Below, in pieces: positions 50,756 to 63,342 of a DNA stretch of 64,000 nt (its first letter is position 1; each line of letters opens with the position of its first letter). A program made the position numbers and the translations under genes. The notes below the pieces were generated by a model. It made no database searches and was not told where the DNA came from. It saw nothing but the letters and a program-made list of their open reading frames with translations. The DNA is from Paraphysoderma sedebokerense (taxonomy: Eukaryota; Blastocladiomycota; Physodermatomycetes; Physodermatales; Physodermataceae), in assembly GCA_025602915.1 (NCBI GenBank), contig JAHLJZ010000038.1:147752-211751 (forward strand). Direction: 5' to 3'.

Positions 50756-51264
50756 TTGTCATCACCGTTGTTGTTCACTTATTTATCAGCTATATATGGC
50801 TGAAATGTAGTATTAAGTAATTTTGCGAATGTGTGACAGTAGAATCGCAAAATGTTTTTTAGAGTTACGTCATTGACCGCGATGTACAAGTTTGCGGGTC
50901 ACAGTATTTTTACCGAATCATAAACCTTAACCCTTTCTGAAGTATAACAGTTTAGCGTGGAGCGATTGTATATAGTTATCGATCAAAGTATACCGTTTAG
51001 CGCCTAAATCATTGCATGATATTGATGAAGCATAATATAAACTTTTTTGTGTCGATCAAGTTTACAAGAATAGTCGCCTATTTAAGTTTTCAGCGGTCGG
51101 GACAGGTGTGGTGGCGACACCAAAATTCACTTTTCGATCGCCTGTCGGACGCAACCGTCCAGAACCGTCCGTCAACTTCTCCAACCTCTAAATTGTTGTC
51201 TACTGGTTATAACAAAACTTATTGTTTTCTTAAACTGATTAACCGATAGTACCATCATTTGTGC
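50756..51264. other. intergenic region
   Basis: AT-rich, about 500 nt. Contains repeated GTATACCGTTTAGCG- and AACAGTTTAGCG-like short motifs (50945-51002). No gene. Confidence 0.4.
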
Positions 51265-53795
51265 ATGAGGTGTCACTCTTCCATGAACGGAGCCCCGTTA
51301 ACCATCCATCCTTCACCCACTGAAGTGGAGTCGCCAACGCCAATTACGGATACCAATAAGACTACCAATGCTAGCCCCAATGTAAATGATAAAGCTAACA
51401 TTGATGATAGGTAATTATTACATACTCTTCAACTATTCAAATCTTATGGAGATTCATGCGACGTACGATCAAAGTACGAAATTCGGGTTACCCGAGTCAC
51501 CAAATACGTTCCAGCGTCATGAACTATATCACATAATGGATTCTAATAAATTAACATGACGTTTCTTTTCTTTTACGTTCTTTTTGTTATGTGTATATTT
51601 GCAATCATTTGATGGCACGGGTCGTTCTATAAATTTTTGGAAACGATTCCGTCTCGTGCATTGAAACAAAAGTGAAGCGGCGAATGAACATGTTAGACAG
51701 TGGTTACCGTTTTCAATATCCGAAGATGAAATTGGTCAAAGGTAACAGTTTCTGTACAGATATCTGGAAATATATGCATATATGAAAATTTGTGGTTTTT
51801 ATTTGTTTTATTATCTATTCATGTCGGTGAAATGGTCGCTTCAACCACAATTTTGATTTCTGCCACCCTGTCTTCCCTCTTTTCCGGCTCTCGTTTTTCA
51901 TTTCGCTTGTCCCGAAATTAATCCATTGTTGCATTATTCATTCAAAACAGATTCGGAGTCGGAACACAACTTTACTTTATTTTCATCAGATTCGTCGCCG
52001 TGATCAATTTGACTTTATTTCTGGTTTCACTGATTAACTGGGTACCACATCTCAACGAAAAGAAAGCATCGGGTGGAACCATCGTGTTGGATGATTTATT
52101 CACGATTAGTTATTCTACGAATCAAAATACGGTGTGGTATGTCACCTTTCTTTTCGTCGTTTGTTTGAGGGACTATTTATGTCGTTATGGACCAGCCAGG
52201 CGAAACGGAATTCAAAGTGTTGTTAACTCTGACTTTTCTTTGATACCATTACTTTGTGATAATGACAATAGGAAAACATCGGGGATATTACAGATCATAT
52301 TGTGGTTTTTGTTTCCTATTGTTTACTATGGCGTCTTGATCACTTTTAAAAGACTTTCAAAGAATGGTGGCAACATGGATCATGAAAATATGTACAGAGT
52401 CAGAACAGATGATATCATCCCGGTAATATCTCGTTTCCAACTGATAGCGCTTAAAATTTCCCATATCAAACTGATTCAAATCAATGGGTATTAATTTGGC
52501 ATAGGGTAACGAAGCATTTAGTCCCATGAATAAGTTAATTAGACGGGGAATCACGTTTACAATATTCAGTGGGATGGTTGCCGCCTCTTATTTTGTGACT
52601 GCGGCTCTTCAGGTAACTCGTCGATTTCCGAAAAACTAACTGAATTGATCAAAGTGCCTAAATGATGAGATCTCCGAGTAGAACATCGTAGTGAATCAAA
52701 GAAAGAACAGTAACGTGGGTAATACAAATGGTTCATCAAAGGAAGCTACTATGTTGCAAGCCGCAGATTTTGGGGTATCCTGTATGTGTTGTTTTCGTCT
52801 TCTTACCAGTATTGATTATCGTGAACACTTACGTAACCGTGCTTGTTATATTATGCAGTGTTGATCACGATATGGAACGTTTCCGCCGGATTTCTTTCGT
52901 ATACGCTTACGGACTTCGAAAAATGGGCTACCTATTCTTTCTATAGTTTCTTCAATCTGTATGTGTTACTTTATTACTTGGCGCTAATAAAGTATGACCT
53001 CTGACTGACTTGAACTCTTTGCTCGTTTCATGGCGATCCTTCAACGCAATGCTACAATAACCTCAAAATGTCGTGAAAAAGTGTCAAAGTCTTCTTATTC
53101 AAAACGATTAGTGTCGTAGCTTTTTACCAAGCTGTTTATCAAACTGATATCTGTTCTGGTGGTTACAAATTCATGACATTGATGGTAACTGATTTGGTCA
53201 TTGGTAACTTAATAGAATATGGTACGTTCAAATTTTCAAATTATTGATTGTGATGCTCTTTCGAAAAAGAAAATTAAACTATATATCCGTGTCAATTAAG
53301 GTAACCCCCTTTTCTGGTCATTGTATTCAAAACGGTACGGGGGATCGAACGACTTATCTGATGAAAAGAATCGACCCGCATTTGATTTGGCGACAGAATA
53401 TGTCGAAATATTGTACAGACAGTACCTACTTTACCTTGGTTCTGCTTGGTTTCCGATTATCTCCGGATTCGGGTTCTTACTCACTTTAGTTGAATACCCG
53501 TTAGATAAATTGTAAGTTCATCATTTCATCATGTTTTGCACGTTTATCGCACAATCCTCAATTTAACAAAATTTCAACCGAAACAACATACAGCCGTATG
53601 CTTCGAATTTGTCAGAATCCTCCATTCCAAAACAAAACCATGCGAAATTATATTATCTCTGTTCTCTACGTTTGCGCTTTATTCGGGCTAGTCGGATCCG
53701 AATTCGGACCTGCATTCGTCTATTCACGACAAACGTTGCCATTGAGGGATCTTTCTGGCGCGATTTGTTTCGATTCGTTGAGGTCGCAAAGTTAA
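51265..53795 (+). CDS. TMC-like (transmembrane channel-like) multi-pass protein
   Basis: N-terminal MNGAPLTIHPSPTEVESPTP is disordered; helices follow in family order: ETIPSRALKQ, WLPFSISEDEIGQ, RFGVGTQLYFIFIRFVAVIN with LTLFLVSLINWVP, then NQNTVWYVTFLFVVCL. Further on come LINRGITFTIFSGMVAAS-like helices, TDICSGGYKFMTLMVTDLVI and FDLATEYVEILYRQYLLYLG with FPIISGFGFLLTLVEY. The last blocks mirror the TMC domain of animal TMC proteins (mechanosensory channel subunits), where an FDxAxxVLxLIYxQ motif precedes a late helix. The protein ends soon after LRDLSGAICFDSLRSQ. The exon around 51630-51690 has no normal acceptor upstream, so the N-terminal model is incomplete. Channel activity is inferred only. 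Confidence 0.62.
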
Positions 53796-54661
53796 ATTTG
53801 TCATTGAAATATCGATATAGAGGATAGAAAGCGATTTAGCTTATTTATTGTAAATAACCATTATAATTTTGGAACCCAAAGGGTGTATTCATAGTCATAT
53901 CTTCATAAATTCTTGCATCTAGATTCATGTCCAACTGAGGAATTCGTTCTGACTGAGTTTCTCCTCAGATTTGTGTAAGAATTGCGTTTTGTCTTGCAAA
54001 CAGTTGCGCACAAAGGCGTCTGGATTGCCCACCAACAGGACATTAAAAGAGACTTGGGACTTTCCTCTCCATTTTAGAAATGATCGACTCGCGTTGTCTT
54101 ATATGTTCCAGTTGCATTGCCCTTCCCTGAAAAATTCCAATGCATAATTCATACGAAAGCAATCCTCCCCATCTTCGATTCTTTTGCAGGCTTTATTCGA
54201 TTCTGACTGGAGAAATTTCACGGTGTCAGTCTAAATGGTCCGAGTTCACTCTCCGAGTACAACTTATGACTGCCAACGTTCTAACGTTCATCCTTTCAAG
54301 CCTTTATAAGTCATGTAATGCAAGGAAACTGGACGCTTTTGAGCTCCAATTTTCCCAGGAAGGGCAAATCGTTTCGAAACGCATGTTTTGAGTTAAACTG
54401 ATCTCTGAAACAATTTACACCCAATTACACCGTCAGTGAGGCTCACGCCCTCCATTAAAAATTTAAAACTGGCTGGCGCCAAAGATAAGTGGGTCTGGAC
54501 TTGAGGCACTCAATTTTTTCAGTACACAAATTGTTTAATATCTCCGAGTGAGAGTTCCGGAACTTTTACATTCTCTTTTTGAATTTCTTGCTTTCTTTCT
54601 TGGGGGCTTCTACTATATATGTCTTGTTCTCAACCCAAGTCCTGAGTTGATTTAAAGCAAG
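53796..54661. other. intergenic region upstream of Argonaute 1
   Basis: About 865 nt, AT-rich, no supported gene. Presumably holds the TMC-like gene's 3' UTR and the Argonaute promoter. Confidence 0.5.
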
Positions 54662-57600
54662 ATGACCGAAATCGTTCGCCCCGATTATGGCAGGGCTGGC
54701 AAAAGGTAAAACTTGAAATTTAATCCTCCTGCAGTTTTGTCTTTACCGCATTTAGTCTTTGTTTGTGGGTTTTGATACAATATAGCATATCTTTTAGAAT
54801 AAAGGATAGGTTTGGGTGGTCCCGATTATGCCTATTGTACCGATCAATGTTTCCTCCGTCTATTGCCAATATACATAGCCCTAGTTTATTAAAATATTCT
54901 GTTTCGCTAACATAATATGTTTATTTCTCTTGTTATGTGCGTTTACTTTGTTTTACCGTCTGTGGGTTTTCAATGATATGTGATACGTACTCAAAGTATT
55001 ACTGTTACTGCAAATTTTTATGAATTATCGTCAATTCCAACTCGAAACGTGAGTTCTTGTTGTTTAAGGGAGATAGGGTTGATATCTAATGCTCTGACCA
55101 TTCACCATTTTTTATCTACTTCCCTATCAATCAGATTCATCATTACGACGTTGACGTCGCACCTGGTAACTTCATCGTCCAATTCTTCTCGTTGACTTCG
55201 TTGGATTTCTCAGTCCAACGACCTCCGTATTGACGGTTACATTTCCTCTATTACCTCATAGACGTTCCTCGGAACATTAAAAGAAAGATATTCACACAGT
55301 TGGCGGAAGTGTACCGAGATGATATCGGCAGAGAGTATCCTGTTTATGATGGACAGAGATCAATGTACGCTCCGAATGCTTTGCCGTTGAATGGAAATTC
55401 AAGAGTGTTTGATGTTGAGTTACCGGAAGAAGATAAGAGGAGAAAATCACAAGGGCGAAGATTTAAAGTCAAAATTCAAAAAGTATGTTGTTAATGCTTA
55501 CACAATCAGCATCGATGTAAACAGATTAGCTTACCCCGGCATTGGTCCACGTAAATAGGTTGGCGAAATCGTTGTGGAGGAGCTTCATCAATATATTAAT
55601 GGAAAAGCAAAAATGAATGGAAATATACAAGTCGCTATCACGTCTCTTGATGTTTTGTTTCGTCATGTTCCGTCGATGCAGCATCCGATTGTTGGACGAT
55701 CATTCTTTATTCGAGACGACCCAAAATCTCTTGGAGGTGGAGTTGAAATTTGGAGAGGCTTGTTTCAGAGTGTTCGTCCGAGTAAAGGGAAATTACTGCT
55801 TAACGTTGATGTGAGCACCACCTGTGTGTATCCCTCCTTTACCCTTCTCTTCAGGTAATGTCGATGATAACCTTAAACAGCCTTTTATGAGCCTTTACGA
55901 TTGGTCGAATTTGTTGCAGCCGTTCTGGGCAGAAATCCAAATCAACTGCGTCAAGGCCTCGGAAACGATCGTGATTTCATCAAAGTTGAAAAGGCACTGA
56001 AAAATGTTAAAATTATGACCATCCATCGAAAAGACTCCAAAAAGAAGTTTCGTGTAGCTAGGATCTCAAAAGATTCAGCCGAGAGAGTTGTATTTAAACT
56101 TCAAGACGGTTAGAATTTCTTAGGTTGTAGTATCCGTTGAATTCGTGTTTGACTTTAGTGCCCCAAACAGGAAGCAGTAGTACCGTCGGACAATACTTCA
56201 GGCAAACGTATGGGAGGAGTCTCGAATATGGGAATCTACCTTGTGTGCTCGTGGGTGATGTAAAGAAGGGAGTGGTATGTTGAAAACATTCTCGGATTTG
56301 AGAAAAATCCTTTTCGATTTACATTATACTTAATTCACTGACATTTTCCCTTTTTCCAGTACCTTCCGATGGAAGTGTGTCAAGTCGTTGAAGGTCAGCG
56401 ATACATTAAGAAACTAAATGATAAACAAACTGCCACTATGATACGGCAGACTGCCGCGAAACCTGCACTTCGTTTACAGAAGACGTTGGAAGGTTTGTCC
56501 TTGTAGTCTCTTTATCTATACACTTTCATTAGTCTAATGATGATTTGTGTCACCAGGTGTGAAGAGTTTAAAATACTCTCAGAATCCTCATCTCAAAGCA
56601 TTCGGTGTCCAAGTACAACCTACTATGGTCCAAATTGCTGCCCGTCAACTCTCCTCACCTCTCGTTTACTATGGTGATAATTCAGCCGGAGGTGGGGCGA
56701 TGCAAGTCAGAGAGGGCGGCTGGTCACTTAAAGATAAAGTTTTTTATCATGGATCTGTATTAAGATCGTGGGCTGTTATTCCATTTGTGGATGGACGGGC
56801 ACTCGGACAGGACGCCATCCGTCGCTTTATCGGGGTGTTGATGCAAGAATTAGAGATAAAAGGAATCTCCGTGGAGGAGCAGCCGTACATTAAAGAGCCC
56901 GTTGGTGTCAACGGTAATGCAAGACAGTATGTTAGAGCCGTTGTTTCTCTTTAATGTCGTTGTGTAGATTGGTCACTGATGATCTTCTAAATAGGATAAT
57001 TGATGACATCGTGGCGATGTTTAATCAACGGCAGGGAGCTCCCCCAAGTTTAATCTTCTTCATTACCGCATTCAGAGCACCTGTTTATCACGACGTGAAA
57101 GCTTATTGTGAGACTAAACTAGGTATTCCTTGTAAGTATCTTCTTAATTTTATCTAGACCATTGAGTCTTTGTCGTGCCAACATACATTGCCTTTCTATT
57201 TATGTAGCACAAGGAGCTCTATTGCAGCATGTTCAAAGGGCACAAGTGCAGTACTGTTCTAACATGAGTATGAAAATCAATGTTAAGTTAAACGGCGGTA
57301 TGAACTTAATCCTACCCCCGCAAGCACTGTCTTTTATATCGGAAAAACCAACAATTATCTTTGGCGCCGGTTGTATTCTTTAACCTACATCTGTGCTTAT
57401 TTTTTATCGGTATTAACACCGCTTATTTCACCTTCAGACGTCAGTCATCCAAGCCCAAGCGAGAAAGGAAAACCTTCGATTTCGGCTCTTGTTGCTAGCA
57501 TGAATCGTGAAGCATCACTATATAGTCCGGCCATAAGAGTTCAATCGTCACGTTCAGAAATCATCGAAGATTTAGCTGATATGGCCATCGAATTATTGAA

Positions 57601-58330
57601 AAAGTTTTACCGCACTACAAGGGTCCAACCCCAACAAATTCTTGTCTACCGTGACGGTGTAGCCGACGGTAAGCTGTTATTAGATTTTGATGTTCTTATG
57701 CAGCGAAATTGACATTTTTCTGCGCGATATATCTTAGGCCAATTTCAATCAGTTCGGCTATCGGAAATTCCAGCCCTCAAAGCCGCTTGTCACCGGTTGT
57801 CCCCCAACTACAACCCTACCATTACCTTCGTTGTAGTTCAAAAGCGCCATCATGCTCGCTTCTTTGCAGCTGATCCTAGAGATGCCGACCGATCTGGCAA
57901 CTTAAGAAGTGGACTCGTCGTAGATGACACAATCACCCATCCTACCGAGTTCGATTTCTTCTTACAAAGTCATAGTGGTTTAATCGGGACGTGTAGATCG
58001 GCGCATTATCATGTTCTCCACGATGAAAACAAGTTTAATGCAGATTCATTACAGAGTTTAACCTTTAATCTATGTCATTTGTTTCAACGGGCCACTAGAG
58101 TCGTCAGTTATTGTCCTCCGGGTATTTTGTCTTTGCTATTTGTCTCCCCGCTGAATCCAACTCATCCAATTTGTTTTGTTTATGTATTATCGTATTTAGC
58201 TTACTACGCTCATATTGTTGCCTCTCGAGCGAAAAGTTACGTAACCGAAGGCCACGAAGAAACAGATGATGGTTCATTCTATCAGCCGGTTGTTCATCCA
58301 AAATTAGATAACTGTATGTGGTATCTGTAA
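54662..58330 (+). CDS. Argonaute (AGO clade), copy 1, complete and probably slicer-competent
   Basis: Exon 1 is [14 protein letters not shown]; exon 2 (from 54999, AAG acceptor) is [17 protein letters not shown]; then [10 protein letters not shown] | [10 protein letters not shown]. The N domain, linker 1 ([37 protein letters not shown]), PAZ, MID ([20 protein letters not shown]) and PIWI domains follow in order over many short introns. The catalytic tetrad is present: D of GA-DVSHPSP (split by an intron), the glutamate finger in [13 protein letters not shown] of YRDGVADG, and H of [14 protein letters not shown]. It would use small RNAs to cleave targets. It ends DNCMWYL. An in-frame 78-nt intron separates the YCPP region from AYYAH. 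It converges on copy 2, 548 nt away. Confidence 0.93.
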
Positions 58331-58878
58331 TCAATCAACTGATCTCAAGCAGAAATTTGGAAGCTCAAATCCGGGTGGCATAAACTCGGATATTCATTCT
58401 TATATACATATATATTTCTCTGGTTTCCTACATTGGAACCTCTGTATACAATTAGAATCGTTATTGGTATCAATTCACTGTAATAAAATCCTGACTGATG
58501 TCAAGTTCGTAGTTACCATGCATAATCTTGCAAAATGTCGGTATTTATTGGAATCTCGAAAATTATAATCATATGATATACTCAAACATCATTTAAAGGT
58601 CAAGTGATCAAAAGGTAATGATATATTGCATACAATTATTTAAACATGATTTCGAAAATCGAGCGTAAACACAAAATCCATGCACGCAACGAGCGTTAAA
58701 GAAAAATAAGGTCCTATCCTTGGATAAGAAGCCTTCAAGAATCAAGTAAAATTCAGCATTACACAATGCAATCCTGTCGCAACAAAAGCCCGCAGTCATG
58801 CGAACTTGATAAATACAAAACAAACAATTTTGTGTATATATGTTGAAGCGAAAACTGCTTGTTCTGTATATACCAAAT
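58331..58878. other. intergenic region between convergent Argonautes
   Basis: 548 nt, AT-rich, no gene. It lies between the 3' ends of copies 1 and 2; overlapping 3' transcripts could form double-stranded RNA here, but nothing in the sequence shows it. Confidence 0.4.
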
Positions 58879-61800
58879 TCACAAGAACCACATTTTCCCC
58901 TCCAAGTTTGGATGGATTTGAATTGTCCCAGATTCGGACAATTCAGTGGAACGGGCTGCGTCAATGTATGATCTTCCCCGAAACGCGACGATGTGGGCGT
59001 AGTATGCTGGTGCGTAAAAGATACGAGAAAGCAAATGTGGTGAGTATATCGTTTAATGATTCAAAAGCAACTACCGTAAAAAAATTAAACACTTACCGGG
59101 AGTGCAATAACTAACAGTTTTTGTAGCTCTTTGTAGAATATGACACAAATTGAAGGTCAACCGCTGCAACGAGTCCGCGGTAAAATTGTTCTCGTCACAA
59201 AGAACATGGTAATACGCTGGTCTACAAGTTCCGACGATGCCTCTGTGACTTTGCAAGTAAAAACAGAATTGTGTAGGATGGGTAACGATGGAATCTACAA
59301 CAAGCCCGCTTTTAAGGTTACCGGATCTGTCCGTGTCTTGTTGGTTAATTCCATAGAAGCGGGTATGGTGACGCTTTTGGACGACGACAAAAGTGATCTT
59401 GGGATTGTAACCCGGATTTAGACGATGGCACGCTTTCCTAATTGCATTAATTTCGCTTTCCTGAACTGCACGAAATTGACCTGGATATATTGAAAGTCCA
59501 ATGAGCATTGTGTATCATTGCCATATGGATTTCAGCTTACCTTCAGAAACACCGTCCCGGTAGAAAAGAATTTGTCGTGGTTGACATTTCGTTGCGGTAT
59601 AAAAGCGTTTCAACAATGCAATAACCATTTCATCCAAATCTTCAATGATTTCTGTCCTCGATGCTTGTTTCCGAAGTTGAGTAGAGTATCGAGTACCATC
59701 TTGTGACATACTCGCGACCACTGCCGCAATTGAAGGTTTCTCGTTTTCACCAGGTGAGGGATGAGTGACGTCTGCACCAAATATAATGGTTGGAGCAGCA
59801 GACAGAAACGGTAAATCATTCCTGGAGAGGTTCCAGTTGAGTCCTCCCAATTTCGTATTGATTTGCAAGCTCACACTTGCACAATATTGAGCTTGAGCAG
59901 CCTTCACATGTTTCAGCAGCAAAACTTGAGCTTGAGGTGAAAATCAGAAGTAAGCCGTCGATTCACGGTCAATATAAACGTAATAATGAATTGCAAGGAA
60001 TGCCAGGACCACCAGCTAATTCCAGGTATTTCTTGATGTCGTGGTAGATCGGATTGGCAAACGCTACTATAGCAATGATCAATTGAGGAGGTGCCTTCAT
60101 TTTGTTTTGTACTTGCTGAATAACGCTGTCGATCACCCTTAAGGAGTAAGTGATGTCAGCCCAGTAATAAATAGAATAAGGAGAGGTCGAAATCATCAAA
60201 ATACCGCGAAATATCGCAAGTACGGCCGACGGGCTTTTCAACAAACGGATTCGGATTTGCAACATTGACACCACTCTTTTTACATTGTTCAGTCAACTCA
60301 GTGATGAAGCGCTTCACAGTATCAAAGTCGACGTCACGGGGTCCACAAAACGGGATGACCGCCCAGTTATTTAATTTCGCCAAGGAGACGTAACGACGAT
60401 CTCTCAAATCCCATGAACCGTTGTCAACAATAGCCGTATTGCCACCGCGAGATGTTTGATTGCACACAAGTTTCGGCGACGTCAGTCGACGGGCATCCGC
60501 TTGCGACATACTGGAGTTGACCTTTACTCCAAAGGCATCAAGGTAACTGTTCTCTCCGAACTTTAAACGGTCGACACCTGTGAAAGGGGTAGTGAGTATT
60601 TACAATAGATGTGTTCAATTTGGAGTGACATACAGGCGAGAGTGGCATTCAACCTATCCCTGGGTTTCGAAGCAGTTTGCCTAATCATGGCAGCTGTTTG
60701 CTTTTCATCTAGTTTCTTGGAGTAGCGTTGACCTTCCACAATTTTACAAATTTCCATGGGAAGAAACTAAGTAATTTGAGACAGAGCGATTAAAATATTA
60801 GCTTTCCACAGGGTGTTAAAGTCTAACAGATCTACACGTACAATTCCCTTCTTGACGTCACCCACTCCGACACAGGGCAAATTCGGGTAGAACAATGCCT
60901 TTCCATAAGTCGTCTTGAAGTATTCAACAACTGTGATTTTGGTTCCTGAAATCACATGTAAATATGACTGATTAAAAGGTTTCTAGGACCAAAGTAAAAA
61001 GTATCTACCATCTGACTGGGTAAACTGGAGACGGCTTGCAGGGTCTGTAGACACGGTTAAGATTCGATATTTTCGACGTTCTGGCCTATGCGTCGTTTCA
61101 ATTTGAACCATTTTCAACATGCGTTCGACCTTTCTACGGTCTTGATCATTCAGAGGATGTCTTTGCAAATCTTGCGTGGCTCTCCCCAGAACGTCAGCAA
61201 CATAATCAGGGAGCGGCAAAGGTCGCACGAAGGCTATAACAGGAGAATGAGTGCAGAGGGGAAAAGGTGAAGCATAAATGTCAATTATACTATGAATAGC
61301 TCGAATTCAGCATGGAAAATATAAATACCTGATGCAGCAACATCCACGTTCAAAAATAACTTTCCGCTGCCTGGTCTGACACTTTGGAATATTCCTCTCC
61401 ACATTTCGACACCGCCACCCAGAGGTACAGCACCATCCCTCATGAAAAAGGATCTACCAATAACGGGATGACTCATTGCTGGGAAATGATGGAAAAGAAC
61501 GTCAAGAGCCATGATGCTAGTTTGAACGTTCCCAGTAAAGTCTGCTTTTCCTTCAATAAAACGATGTAATTCTTCCATATAAATCTCGGCGACCTTTGAC
61601 AATCAATAGGGTCAAGTCAGTTAACTATGATCATTGATCTACGCGCATCTCTCCTTCTAAATATACTAACAATACTGAAAGTCGAACAGATGAGAAAAGC
61701 GTATCAACAAACCTTCTGAACCTTCACTTTGAAACGTCTTTCGCTTGGACCTTTGGTTCTTCTTGTTTCGGGCAATACTACCTCAAATCTTCCGGAATCT

Positions 61801-62464
61801 CCCTCAATGCCGAGACGATGAGGCGAATACACAGATTTTTGTCCATCGTATACTGGGTGTATTCTGCCAATGACATCACGATGCATTTCTGCAAGACAAG
61901 CGAAAATTTGACGTTTAATGTTGCGAGGTACATCTTAATAGGGAAACACCACGTGAAAAGTAGATACGTTGAAAAACGAAGAGCGCAGTAAGAGTCAGCC
62001 GTGAATGACGGTTGAAGCAGACAGGAGAGAGTTAAGGGACATTATATCAGCATAGTACTCATTTCCATTCAGGAAAAAGAAAAGTCAACAAGACGTGAGC
62101 TGACAGTACCAGGAACTATGTCGATATCATAGTGGTAAATCTATCATCCCCGTAAAAAGTATCAAACTTGTTAATACACTGCAGTCTTGCACAAACTATC
62201 TGAACCACAAAACTTACATTGCCGCTGGGGAAAGCAGACAAAGGAAAATAATTGGCAGCCACTTTTAGTCTGAAATTTGAATTGTTGTGGAATATCGTCA
62301 AAGCACCGAATAAGATGGGAGAATAAGATACAATGAAGACCGAGAGAAGTGACAATCGTTAGCACAACATGTAAACTTTCTTAATCAATTTAAGTATGCC
62401 GTTACCTCTGCCCTGCAGTGCCGTATCCTGGACGGAGGGGAAAGCTGGGTTCTGCTGTTGACAT
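58879..62464 (-). CDS. Argonaute (AGO clade), copy 2, complete and probably slicer-competent
   Basis: Starts [20 protein letters not shown] at 62464 and splices to [17 protein letters not shown]. The domains follow: [19 protein letters not shown], linker 1 ([36 protein letters not shown]), PAZ (YVADVLGR...[13 protein letters not shown]), linker 2 ([20 protein letters not shown]), MID ([18 protein letters not shown]) and PIWI. Catalytic residues are intact: GADVTHPSP (D), [12 protein letters not shown] (E), FYRDGVSEG (D) and [14 protein letters not shown] (H). The final residues are NLEGKMWFL. Several intron positions match copy 1, so the two are paralogs. The penultimate PIWI exon is nearly identical to the partial copy 3, far more so than the last exon. 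Confidence 0.93.
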
Positions 62465-63342
62465 TGTAGCGGAAATTTGAGCGATATCAGACTAAGAGTA
62501 GCGGTGGTACGTCAAGGGCGGGCGGTGCGCTGTTTAAATGTTTCGGCCCGCCAGATGGAATTGGACAAGAAGTGGACAAGTAGCGGACAAGCCACGACAC
62601 AGCCATTTGAACGCACCAGGTCCCGGAGTCTGGTTACACGGCCAACAAGGATTTGCAATACCAAAGGCGAAGGAATATTTGACATCAACCACTAAACAGA
62701 TCTTTAACAATATATCCATGATAAAATAAACAGATTCATAAAGTGCGTTCGCACAGAAATTGAACGCTAACAATTTGGGTCAGGACTGGAACAAGATAAA
62801 CAGAGTGTCCCGGTTGATCTTTCTGTAATCACAGTCTGAACCGTGAAAGTAGTAGGGTATCTTTATTTCGTGAATTTTAGCATTACAACGTATCTTAGCA
62901 TTAAAAAGTATTATCCGTGTATTCAAAAGATAAAGTAAAGAAAAGAAGGCTCTTAAAATAAAGTCACGCCATATACTAACAGAATTGTTCCTTTATATAA
63001 AAAGAAAGATTATCTTTAGTGTAAGAGGTATTATCTTAGTATCAGGAAAAGCTATCATCGCAAAGAAAAAAATAGCCTAATGAAAGAAAGAAACGTTGTA
63101 TCAATAGTTCAGTAAATTGCCTCTAGTTTTTAGAAAAGTAATCATCAGATTAAAAGATTTGGGCTGTACAAAAGTAAAGTAGGCTAAAAGTATATTAAAG
63201 GTCAAGAAAAGTAAAATTTCAGGAGGGAAAAAGAAAAGATGTTCCACAGAAAGATAGAATACAGTGATATAAAGCAGGACTTGGCTATCAAAGAGTGTAT
63301 ATAATTTACAGAATGTCAGAGGAAGAGAGCTGAAAAATAAGT
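62465..63342. other. intergenic region between tandem Argonautes
   Basis: About 880 nt. Next to copy 2 there is a GC-rich promoter-like patch with an inverted GGGCGGGC/GCCCGCC pair (62515-62555). The rest is AT-rich, with A/T runs and repeated GTATTATC-like words near 62905-63050. No gene. Confidence 0.45.
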
